A stretch of DNA of 64,000 bases. Source: Oscheius sp. JU75 (lineage: Eukaryota > Nematoda > Chromadorea > Rhabditida > Rhabditidae). Positions 55,970 to 64,000 of this stretch are shown here, in pieces. Position 1 is the stretch's first letter. The number at the start of each line of letters is the position of its first letter. The stretch is from positions 9,672,001-9,736,000 of the forward strand of contig JASJZC010000005.1 in NCBI GenBank assembly GCA_037178855.1. Direction: 5' to 3'. A model generated the notes under the pieces. It was given only the letters and a program-made list of their open reading frames with translations. It had not been told where the DNA came from and did not search any database. Both the position numbers and the translations under genes were made by a program.

Positions 55970-56914
55970 TTAGCTAGTTGCTTGCTCCTGCCCTGACGGT
56001 GCGCCCTTGCCACCCTTCAGGCTCTTCATAACCTTCTTGCTCACCTTCTCCTTTATAATCTTCTGGACCTTTTTGCTGACGACGGCGAAACAGAACTTCG
56101 AACTTTTAATCTCACTCCAGGTGCCTCCTTGGTGACGCTTCCAAGCAGGCGCGCTGTTCAGCGTCAAAGTTCCAGCACTTTCAAAGGGACTTGGCGATTG
56201 GTGGGAAACTCTCAGAAGTTTCTTGGTATTCCTTGCGCTTCATCTTCTTAGTGGTAGGCGCACGATTCATTTGGGTTTCTTTCCAGTGGAATAAATCTCG
56301 TAGAGGAGACAGCCGAAGCTCCAGATGTCAGTCTTGAAAGTGAAGAGGTTCCTCTCGAAGCTCTCCGGGGCCATCCAATGAAAGGGAAGCTTGACGTTGG
56401 AACGGGTCAGTTGGTAGACGTCTCCAATGCAACTCATTCCAAACTCACTGATCTTGATCCGAAAATAAATTAGTGTTTTTTTTTCAGTTCTCGGAATCAA
56501 AGATCTCCTGGCTATCTCTAACGTTGCAGCCCGACATCGAGACCAGGTTGTTGGACTTGTCCTGCTTGGCTTCCTCAGCGTTGCGGGAACCGTTGATCTT
56601 CTAAGCGCCGGAGAGCTTCTTCCCTCCTAAAACGACGAACCCTTCTACGACACGACCGAATACACTTCTTCCTAGGACTTTCTCCCGAGAATAATGTTTT
56701 CTCTCTTCAGCTGCCAGACAGCTCTGCTAACGGACTTCCTGAGCAAAGCATCCGAGTAGGTGTATTTGCATTTCTTGCCTTCGGGAATCTCTTCGTTCAC
56801 ATTACGGGTAGGGAGCTTGATCTTGTTGTCCTTCGCAGTCTTTGGCCCCATTGATACTGACAACCTACGTACTTTCTTCGCCCTTTTTCCAGAGAGAATG
56901 GATGAGGTAGTCAC
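55970..56914 (-). pseudogene. Tyrosine kinase pseudogene (KIN-16/Fer-like)
   Basis: The order on the minus strand is a juxtamembrane-like KYTYSDALLRKSVSRAVW and ENIILGRK (about 56800-56690), a G-loop-like VLGRSVFGRVVEGFVVLGG (about 56640), an alpha-C-like EEAKQDKSNNLVSMSGCN (about 56540), then KISEFGMSCIGDVYQ, LPFHWMAPESFERNLFTFK, TDIWSFGCLLYEIYSTGKKP (about 56450-56270) and CWNFDAEQR (about 56180). The catalytic HRD loop is missing, DFG is EFG, frames change, and stops interrupt between blocks. It is therefore not an active kinase. The C-terminal 60 codons after 56167 are Lys-rich and may be a frame artefact. Confidence 0.65.
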
Positions 56915-57039
56915 CGTAGGTAGTCAGGATATGGGCCATAGCATATCTTCTGTAAAAGACAGTTCTGGTGCTTTGGGAAGAGAAGAACCTACTTTCTCAG
57001 CTGACCGTGGAATTAGTCCACTGACTCGACGTCTGTGAG

Positions 57040-58025
57040 CATTTGGACGGGGCGAGTAGAGATTGCTACTGCTTTCTAACTGGAACCCAATTTTGGTACG
57101 CTTATGTAGACTTTTACGTCCTTATGTTACACGTTTTGAAATTTCATAGATGGCATGAAGAAGCGTTTGAATAAGTTTTCCATGCATATCACGACATCAC
57201 GTGATTTCAGAATGTCTAGACCAGTAACACTGTCTTATTGCCTCATTACCGTATTCATATCCGATCGTGACCCAAAAGGACTGCCTCTGGCGTTCCATTT
57301 GTCTCTCATCACTTACACCATCAAATATACCTACACAATAACAACAATAAGTTTTCAATTTTCCTTGCTTGCATTCATTAGAATTCAGATAGGTATGGAA
57401 GTTCTACTTCCTACTTTCCACCACGTTCCTTTTGCCGATTTTCTCGTTATGTTACCTCGAAAGCATCTTGTCAGACTCAGAAAACTTCTCTAATTTACGT
57501 GCTAAAAATGTAAAGGACCATCACAACAAGGCCGCCTCATAATTGTTATTGAGTCAATGTCCTCTCGGTAAGATCTCGACATCGGTTCCGTCGTCAATGT
57601 AGACCTTTCTCTGGCCTTTCGCTCTGCTCAATCGAAGACTTTTTTTAGCATTGGGCTATCAAGGACATTTACTCTTCGTCTCCTGGAGGTATCAAATAAT
57701 GGGATCTATTTTTTTTCTAGTTGTTTTGTTTAGAGGTAACGTACTATTCTGGATCTAGTTTTGCTCGTAAATATTCAAAAGTTGATACTGAAGCGTTGAA
57801 TACAGTCGGGGTAGTCATGAAAGCGCATCAGGCTGGTTCAGATCGCAGAGAATGACACGTCGAGTTGTCTCCCACATAGGAGCTCGGCAGTGGTGGAAAA
57901 TGACGTCCACGCGGTGGCTGTCTCTCTCTGGATCGAATTTCGGCAGACCCAAAGGATTGCATCCCTTACATTCGGACCAAAAGTACAAGTTCAAAGACAT
58001 ACTGCTGACTGAAATATTTCATTTC
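57040..58025. other. Spacer; last 190 bp homologous to the flank of the inverted chemoreceptor
   Basis: About 57840-58025 mirrors 42102-42300. The rest holds short open frames (one of 113 codons at 57155-57493) without family resemblance. Confidence 0.45.
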
Positions 58026-59580
58026 TCAGGCAACCCCTGAACTTTGAGCGGCAAGAGAGACAACGGCTGAAGACGTTCCGTTTTCCTCGACACATGGTAT
58101 AATTTTGCTAATCAGTCTTCTGCAATAAACCCGATATGGCTTCATGAAATATACACAAAAGGCCGAATTGACTAGTGGATACGAGGCGACGATTAGAACC
58201 GACAGTGTCATGACCCAGTTGTATTGGATCCATGATGCTTTGGGTAGAACCATACCGATCATCTGAAGGCCGGTGGGAAGAGATATAGCTATACCAGGGA
58301 TCGCAGTCTGGGCTAGAAGGATAAAATTAAGACTTCTCTGCATCCGGAGCGTCTCTCTCGACATGGAAGACTTGTTCTCGTTGATCTTTCTCATAACCAG
58401 GCAGGTTAGAGCGATGTTCCCAAATTCTATACCAGCAATCCAAATACCAGCAACAGCTCCGCATAGTAAAGTTAGAGGTTTGTCACTATCCATGCCAAAG
58501 AATTGTGTATTAGCATCAAATCCTTCTATTATATGCTCATAATGGTATTTCTTCGCGTAAGCAACGAGGTCATCATAGGTCATAGTGTGGTTCCAGCTGA
58601 AGGCAGTTATGAAAATGAAGACGAGTATGTTGTAAAATATTACATATCGGATTGCCCTGAAAACAGTAAATAAGTGCTCGGTTCAGGGTCTGGTTTTCTG
58701 AAGCTCATTTTCAATGGTTGTCATGCTCTTCGATTGGCTCGCCTAGTTTGGATCGCATATGTGGCGCTGATGTAGCGATCCTCCACCTTGACCTAACAAG
58801 ATTCTCTCTGAAGTCAAGCTCTCTCTGTCTGTGGTTATGAGCGAATAGCGGTGGCTGTTATAACAACCGAGAGGACAGACCTTTTCCGTGCTGTCTCAGC
58901 AGCTAGCAGTATTCTTCCCTCCCTTATTGCCTCGGCCAAGCTAGCTATAGATTTTAGTTTTTATGTACGACAAACTCGTAAATTACGTTTGAACCAGAAC
59001 CAAAAGAAATTCACGTATTTGATTTCCACATGTGTTAGTCTGGAAACTTGCTCTCGCGATCTTTGTAAGTAAAGTTATATACTGAGCAGGAAACATTATT
59101 AATCTGCGGCTGCATTTCTGGCGGAAAGCTAGTTTTTTAAAAACTCACGATTTGCCCGAGAACCTCTCCAATGCCGATTCCCATTTGAAAAACAGAAAGG
59201 CGCGAAAAATACAGCAGTCGAGGACAGAAACCAGAGTGGCTGCACCTGCAACGATAGTGAAAATGTGCTGGAAATATTGCTCAGGTACTCTTCACTCAAG
59301 TTACCGTTAGTTTGACACCGGTATGGCCGAAATACTTGCCCAGTCCTGAGACTCCAGCAGCCGGAATAGGGAACAATAAGTTTGGTATGTAGAAAAATTC
59401 GAGAATGAGAGTGAAAATAAAATCAGATACGGCCATTTTCATCATCCAGAGTTTGAATTTCCCCATAGTGGCGGGAGAGGCGTTCCAGATAACAATAGCC
59501 GAGAGTAGGATTACACAAAGGACAAGGACACTAAAGGCGTTTGTAGAATAGAGTGTCACGGGAGAGTCGAACAGACGCAT
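58026..59580 (-). CDS. Serpentine chemoreceptor (Srh/Str superfamily), copy 2 of the inverted pair
   Basis: Three exons (59580-59305, 59267-59149, 58656-58026) of 276, 119 and 631 nt match the lengths of the copy at 40155-42101 exactly and also give 341 residues. Exon 1 differs at only a few residues (KLWMMKM for KLWLMKM, AAGVSGLGKYFGHTG for AAEVSGLGKFFGHAG). Most substitutions lie in exon 2 and in the first third of exon 3 (KKYHYEHIIEGFDANTQ for KRHDLIKLLDGFDPDTA). The last 130 residues are again nearly identical, with the same C-terminus, VEENGTSSAVVSLAAQSSGV. Seven hydrophobic segments are present. The adjacent acceptor CAGCCCAGCAG precedes the ATG directly. Recent duplication with possible gene conversion is inferred. 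Confidence 0.87.
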
Positions 59581-59906
59581 CTGCTGGGCTGGTGCGTGTT
59601 CAATGGCGTCGCAGGTGGAAAATCACACCTGTTCCCATGCTAGTTCTGAAAAATATAGGCGGAACTTTTGGGTAACTGGGTAGCGCATCACTCTGTCCAC
59701 GGGTAGCAGTCCAACAAGGCAGAGAAACAGGGAGACAGTGAGACAGAGAGGCAGAGAGACAGATACAGTGGTCTGTAACTTCTCGGTGAGATTCTCATTT
59801 TTCCAAAGGAAAGCACAACGGTTTCGAAAATATCTTTGCAGAAAAATATTTGAAGGAAAAAATGCTTTTAAATTATTGTTTCGAAGCTATCTAATACGAA
59901 AAAAAA
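59581..59906. other. Spacer with GAGACAGA array
   Basis: A purine array at 59721-59765 of the window-wide minisatellite type. No other feature was found. Confidence 0.5.
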
Positions 59907-60324
59907 ACTTATAACAATTTCCAATACCTACTCGGACAACTACTCGGAACTCGCAGAAGCCTACTCACCCATCCACGTCAGATTCTTTGATGATTTTTCT
60001 AGTATTCATTTACAGATTACCAGCCTGAGAGAAGAGGTCATAAGCGATTACGCCAACATGGTGAGGAAAATACTTGGAGATGTGGCCATCGTAGCAGCTG
60101 TCGGTCACGGAGGAGATAACCTGTTCTACAGCCGCTGCTCAGAAAAGATCTGCATTGACGAGTTTCTCGACTGGTTGGCTGCGATTCCTACGATGGGCAA
60201 GAAGTTGGTTTGCATTTTCGCAATTTGCCGAGAAGCAACGACAATGGAGATCGAGAAGAGAAAAGACATGCTGCTGGCATTTGCAGCCACTCCAAAATAC
60301 TATTCGTGGAAATCGACGAGTTGA
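59907..60324 (+). pseudogene. Caspase-like protease, truncated, with in-frame TGA
   Basis: A single open frame reads VRFFDDFSSIHLQITSLREE, VAIVAAVGHGGDNLFYSRCS (catalytic His in the SHG position), ICIDEFLDWLAAIPTMGKKL and CIFAICREA (catalytic Cys; caspases have QACRG). Only seven residues separate this from MEIEKRKDMLLAFAATPKYY and SWKSTS, which match the start of the small subunit (DFLLAYSTxPGYYSWRN). The normal processing linker is missing. TGA at 60322-60324 interrupts just before GSLYMYPIAYESF, which would continue the p10 region (GSWYIQALCE) in the same frame. The N-terminal prodomain was not found. It is either a pseudogene or an unusual readthrough gene. Apoptotic function cannot be assumed. 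Confidence 0.6.
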
Positions 60325-60742
60325 GGAAGTCTTTACATGTATCCGATAGCCTATGAAAGTTTTTTTCTCACTCTGTCACTTCAGACTCCGCTGCTGTGTG
60401 CCGACGACGACGATGATCATCGCATTCGAGGGAGCAGATCTGTACAAGTTCGACGCCGCTTGACGGAACAGAGTCTGGTAACCTTCAGTACTTCCTCGTC
60501 TGGTAGCCGTACTTCTGTTTCTGTGTCTGCCCCGATGCTCGAGGAAAATGCGTCTTTCTCCTTTCTCCTCTAGACGAATCTATTGTGAGATAAATAGTGT
60601 TCTGTATATAAACTCGTTCCTATTCCAATCTTTTGTCGTCTCCCAGCCTTGTCCTGAATTCTTCACGAAGTCTGTAGCCAGAAAAATCGAGCTTTCGAAG
60701 CAGTGTTGAACACATTTTGCTAGGTTTCATGAACAAATATAA

Positions 60743-62630
60743 TCAAAATCTGGATTCTGCTCTGAAGTCAATAAAATCTGCTGGTTTCTGCATATTGACA
60801 AAGGTCTTCTTCAAGGAGGGTGGCTTGTCGGAGATGAACTTGAACCGATTGATGAGGTTTGCAAAGATCAAAAAGATCTCCATCTTGGCCAAGCCTTCTC
60901 CAGGACACTGCCTCTTACCGAGAGAGAAGGGCATCACTTCGGGGTACTAAAACTCGAAATGGCTCTGTCTCTCTGTCTCTTACCGTTCTCAACTTTCCAT
61001 TCTCCAAGAACCTCTCAGGATCAAATCTCTGAGGGTCTGGGAACAGAGTCTCATCATAAAGATAGATTCCAATGTCAGCCATGACCACTGTTCCTTTTGG
61101 TAGGTCGTACCCAGCCACAGTTACATCCTTAGTGGTAGTATGAGGCAGATTGAGAACGACGAGATTCAAAGCTCGCTGAACCTCCAGGGCGACTGCACTC
61201 GTGTATGGGAGAGCAGCCTTGTCGTTCATTGTGACAAAGCGAGAGGAGTTGATAACTCGGTCGAGTTCCTCATGCATTTTTACCTAAAAGAGGTGTGTAA
61301 CAAGAAAACTGAGGCAGTTACCTGGATGTCGGGATGATTGAGAAGGTAGACTATACCCCAACTTATAGTGGCAGTAGTTGTACCGAGCCCAGCTTGCCAA
61401 AGGTCAAATACGACATTCTTCAACTGGAGGTTACTGTAGACGATCGTAATGCATCTTTTTTGGTCTATGCTCACCAGAAACTCTTCCTATCTCCCTCAAT
61501 CTCTCTGCTTCTCTGCTCTTTCAAGTAAGCTTCCACATAGTCTGTAGAATCTTCAGCCTCGTAGTCGATCTGAATCCCGTTTTCATTCATACTATACGAG
61601 TTTTACCTCCTCTCTATGCTGCTCAATCTGCTTCTCGAAGAACCCAAAAAACTCATCTTTGAACTCGATGAAGTCTTGGAACTTTGTTCGAAAAAATGGA
61701 AGTTTTCTGGCCCTTTCGAAAAGAAAGATTATTAGCATGACTCCTCCAGCAGAAGTTTTGTGCTTCTTCATCATAGCCTCAAGCCTTTCGAGTTCCTTCT
61801 TTTTGTCCTGAAGCTTCATTTTTGACAGATTGGGAAAGAGACAGAGCAACTGAAACAGTGACTCACTCCAACAAATCTGTAACCAAACATCAATTGATTG
61901 ATGACATTGGAGACTGCATGATGAACAGCTTCTTGAATGTCCAGCTTCTTTACTGTTTGCAGCTTTGTGGAGATGTCTTCTACCTCGACGAGGATCTGAA
62001 CTGGACCATGGCCATAGGAGAGGAGAAGACCTACTCTCTCCTCCATCTTCATCTTTCCTAGGCCAAGATCGCGCAACTGATGGAGAGCGAACCGTCTGTG
62101 CTCTCTCCAAAGCACACCATTAGCCTCTGCTAGACCGTAGTTCCCTCCTAAAAGAGGCCTGTTCAGATGAAGTTCTAGCATCATTTTATGTCTCTCTGTC
62201 TCCCTGTTTATCTGTTTGTAATAATAAATGTGTAATTCACCTCGAAAGACCTCATTCATTCTCTTGAAGTGGAACTTGTCACTGTAACTGTCGCCATCCT
62301 TGACAAAAGTCTCCTTCATAAGATCGTAGTCACAGATGACTACCACAGGGGTGTTTCCTAATGATTTCATGACTTTTGACATAAAAAGAATTCCGCACCC
62401 ATCCACCATGTCCAAATATTCTTATATCTCTTCTTATTAAGAGCCGTAAAGCCGTATCCAGGTTGGTGCCAGAACAAATTATGCAAGTTTCCTATTAATG
62501 GCAGTGGTGTAGGACCTGAACCGATGGATTTCTTGACGAAACATGTCTAACCAGGGGGAAGTTTCCGTCTTTTCCAGTACAACTCGTAAAATAAATAAAT
62601 TGTGAGAATAGTGAACAGAAATAGGAACAT
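60743..62630 (-). CDS. Cytochrome P450, CYP33-like
   Basis: Nine exons (62630-62552, 62515-62399, 62357-62241, 62147-61867, 61807-61607, 61569-61475, 61433-61322, 61283-60984, 60946-60743) encode a full-length 501-residue protein. A CTTTCCAG acceptor one base before the ATG suggests SL trans-splicing. The N-terminus MFLFLFTILTIYLFYELYW is the ER membrane anchor, followed by the hinge KLPPGPTPLPLIGNLHNLFW. Further landmarks are WREHRRFALHQLRDLGLG (C helix), AGLGTTTATISW (I helix oxygen-activation motif), the K-helix ExxR in LEVQRAL, FDPERF, and the heme loop FSLGKRQCPGEG with the axial Cys. The sequence is of the nematode CYP33/CYP2 clan type. It is a microsomal monooxygenase for xenobiotics or lipids. 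It converges with the caspase relic. Confidence 0.93.
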
Positions 62631-63084
62631 GCTGGAAAGGTGAGGAGAGAATGATAGGCGCTGAATTATATGGAACGGCTTTGATTAAACATTGCACAAC
62701 AGCTACCCGAGAGGAGATCAAAGATTGGTTAGCTGTTTACTCGGGGAGAGGGGGGAAGAACTATACTCTTGTTGGGAGGAGAATACTTACTGGACTAATA
62801 AAAAGGCGGAAGGAATAGAGAGACAGCAAGATCTTTTTACTTGACAGACAGGTTCAAAGTTTTATTCGTGACAACTGAAAGAAAAAAATAGTCGAACCAG
62901 AGGTTCCCTTCCTCGTCATAGACTCCATCCCTTCCAATGTAGAACGTCAGGGGAAGTGGGTACATCGTAGAGCTCTCAACTCTATTTCCGGAGCGCATAG
63001 CCATTTGAGAGTCAAACAATGATAAACAGTGTGAGCGTAACCGAACTGCAATTAGCCCCCTTGGCGTATATGACAACGTTGTTT
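62631..63084 (-). other. Spacer with a possible detached exon
   Basis: A minus-strand frame at about 63000-62840 reads GNRVESSTMYPLPLTFYIGR and DGVYDEEGNLWFDYFF and ends shortly before an AATAAA. It may be the original 3' part of the gene at 63123-63467, now separated by the palindrome, or noise. Confidence 0.3.
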
Positions 63085-63131
63085 CCTCTGTAATCGCTTT
63101 TCTTCAAGCTGAAGAAAAGCGATTACAGAGG
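63085..63131. repeat. Perfect inverted repeat, 22-bp arms and 3-nt loop
   Basis: The left arm, starting CCTCTGTAATCGCTTTTC, is the exact reverse complement of the right arm, ending AAGCGATTACAGAGG, with loop AGC. Its right arm contains the stop codon of the adjoining minus-strand gene. It would extrude as a cruciform or fold into a near-perfect RNA hairpin. Confidence 0.97.
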
Positions 63132-63467
63132 GTGCAACATTGTGGAGAAGTAAGTGGGGATCCCATTAAAGCAGAATGTAAAGAATACTGCAGTTGATCT
63201 GAAAGGACCCTTAAGTCTTAAGACTGAAACTCATGAGTTGCCAACGTAAAAACACCAAACATCGTTGGCGCATTGTTGAGCACGAGCAGTCAGCGGTAAA
63301 GGTATAGAGAATCAATCCAGTCACGTTGAACCATCAACAGTCATGTTGATCGGATCGAAGTTTATGGGCGAGAAGACAACCTTCGGCAAATCCGTGTCAG
63401 AGATGACAGGGTGCCAGAGAAATAGGAGGGTGAGAAGCATCAAGGCAGAGAGAATTGAAAAGACCAT
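63123..63467 (-). CDS. Small secreted protein of unknown family, possibly truncated by the palindrome
   Basis: Two exons, 63467-63325 and 63198-63123, encode 72 residues in frame. The N-terminus MVFSILSALMLLTLLFLWHP is a strong signal peptide. The mature part reads SDTDLPKVVFSPINFDPINM, then TAVFFTFCFNGIPTYFSTML and ends HPL. The stop codon lies inside the perfect palindrome at 63085-63131, so the original protein may have been longer. The single Cys and FCFNG remotely recall the start of a transthyretin-like domain, but that is weak. It lies 162 bp downstream of the TIL-domain gene on the same strand, compatible with a nematode operon. Confidence 0.5.
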
Positions 63468-63628
63468 TGTGTGAGTCTGGTATACTGTGTGATTTTGCTG
63501 GACATTCAATGAGTTTGAAAAAAGAACAAGCTGTTTGGTCTCTCGATTTGGAAAGGTACGAAGGTTGGAGAGATACAAAGAGACAGAGTCCAAACAAAAA
63601 ATTTTATTAGAAAGAACTCAGTATTCGA

Positions 63629-64000
63629 TCAAGCAGCAGCTGTAGAACTTCTAGCTCCGCGAACAGTCGTTCCACTACTTTCAGTCGGTCCTGCAGTTTC
63701 TCCGCCACCTTGTCCAGCGGCAAGACCAGCCGGCAGGCCCCCTGCAACATTTCCCATGTTTGAGAGACACTTCCAAATCGCAATGCAGGCGCCGTCGACG
63801 TTTCGGACCCAGCCATCTTTGCAGACACAGCGAGGCTGACAAGGTAGAGGAGCTTCGAGGCAGATCTGAATTGTTTTATGGAGTGAAATGGGGTGATACT
63901 ACCGGTAATCCCTGTCCACAGAGATAGTTGGAAACACAACTTGGACAGGAGTCCCAAATTTCGTTCGGATCGCGACAGGTTGGAACACAAGTAGGTTGAG
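63629..64000 (-). CDS. TIL-domain (trypsin inhibitor-like, Cys-rich) secreted protein, 5' end outside window
   Basis: Exons 64000-63903 (entering from the right) and 63865-63629 are joined by a 37-bp intron. The visible part reads PTCVPTCRDPNEIWDSCPSC, YLCGQGLPICLEAPLPCQP, RCVCKDGWVRNVDGACIAIW, KC. This matches the ten-Cys TIL fold, including the CxPNE start and the CxCKxGxVRNxxGxC hallmark. A Gly/Ala/Thr-rich tail of about 45 residues follows, and AATAAA lies just after the stop. TIL proteins are secreted serine-protease inhibitors. The reactive-site loop would be around GLPICLEAPLP. Activity is inferred from the family only. Confidence 0.82.

Noticed and set aside
57155-57493. A 112-codon hydrophobic plus-strand frame near the chemoreceptor
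   Set aside because: Hydrophobic stretches are scattered and do not match the receptor family; no acceptor or donor pattern supports it.

Overview
The window is nematode nuclear DNA, most likely from a rhabditid. The introns are short (mostly 37-45 bp) with GT...TTTTCAG borders, and several genes have a splice acceptor a few bases upstream of the ATG, as expected for SL trans-splicing. The gene content is also typical of nematodes: expanded nuclear hormone receptors, seven-helix serpentine chemoreceptors, C6-domain secreted proteins, a CYP33-like P450, a BTG/Tob (FOG-3-like) protein and a TIL-domain inhibitor. The genus cannot be fixed from the sequence.

Layout, left to right. 0-0.45 kb: the 3' end of a sphingosine-1-phosphate lyase gene (+). 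0.5-4.6 kb: repeat debris. 4.6-5.9 kb: a BTG/Tob (FOG-3-like) gene (+). 6.5-10.8 kb: a long multi-exon Ser/Thr kinase gene (-). 11.2 kb: an orphan 3' exon. 12.0-14.4 kb: SELENOF/Sep15 with Cys in place of Sec, its introns filled with repeats (+). 14.6-24.4 kb: two tandem paralogous nuclear receptors (-). 24.4-29.8 kb: a gene desert with old repeats. 29.8-30.6 kb: a decayed cathepsin B-like protease (-). 31.4-32.9 kb: an unrecognised 336-residue protein (-). 33.2-33.4 kb: divergent tRNA-Gly and tRNA-Pro. 36.5 kb: a lone 5S rRNA gene. 36.9-38.7 kb: a serpentine receptor (+). 39.0-39.35 kb: a small unrecognised gene (-). 40.2-42.1 kb and 58.0-59.6 kb: two near-identical serpentine receptors in inverted orientation, with a more distant paralogue at 45.2-46.5 kb. 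43.4-45.1 kb: a head-to-head pair of C6-domain secreted proteins. 47.1-49.8 and 52.6-54.8 kb: a second tandem pair of nuclear receptors (+). 55 kb: a small Cys/His-rich secreted protein. 56-56.9 kb: a tyrosine-kinase pseudogene. 59.9-60.3 kb: a broken caspase. 60.7-62.6 kb: a complete P450 (-). 63.1-64 kb: two small secreted-protein genes (-), the last running off the window.

Gene models were built by hand from splice signals and frame continuity. Exon lists given in evidence were checked for phase. The picture is of a fast-evolving accessory region: paralogous pairs (receptors, nuclear receptors, C6 proteins), several pseudogenes, at least five dispersed repeat families and an omnipresent GAGACAGA-type minisatellite. 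Environmental sensing, xenobiotic metabolism and secreted-protein functions dominate. No prokaryotic, CRISPR or phage-like system is present. The observations most worth following up are a subset of introns ending in TTAAG/TTAAAG instead of TTTTCAG, a perfect 22-bp-stem palindrome carrying the stop codon of a secreted-protein gene, the in-frame TGA in the caspase, and the patchwork divergence of the inverted chemoreceptor copies.
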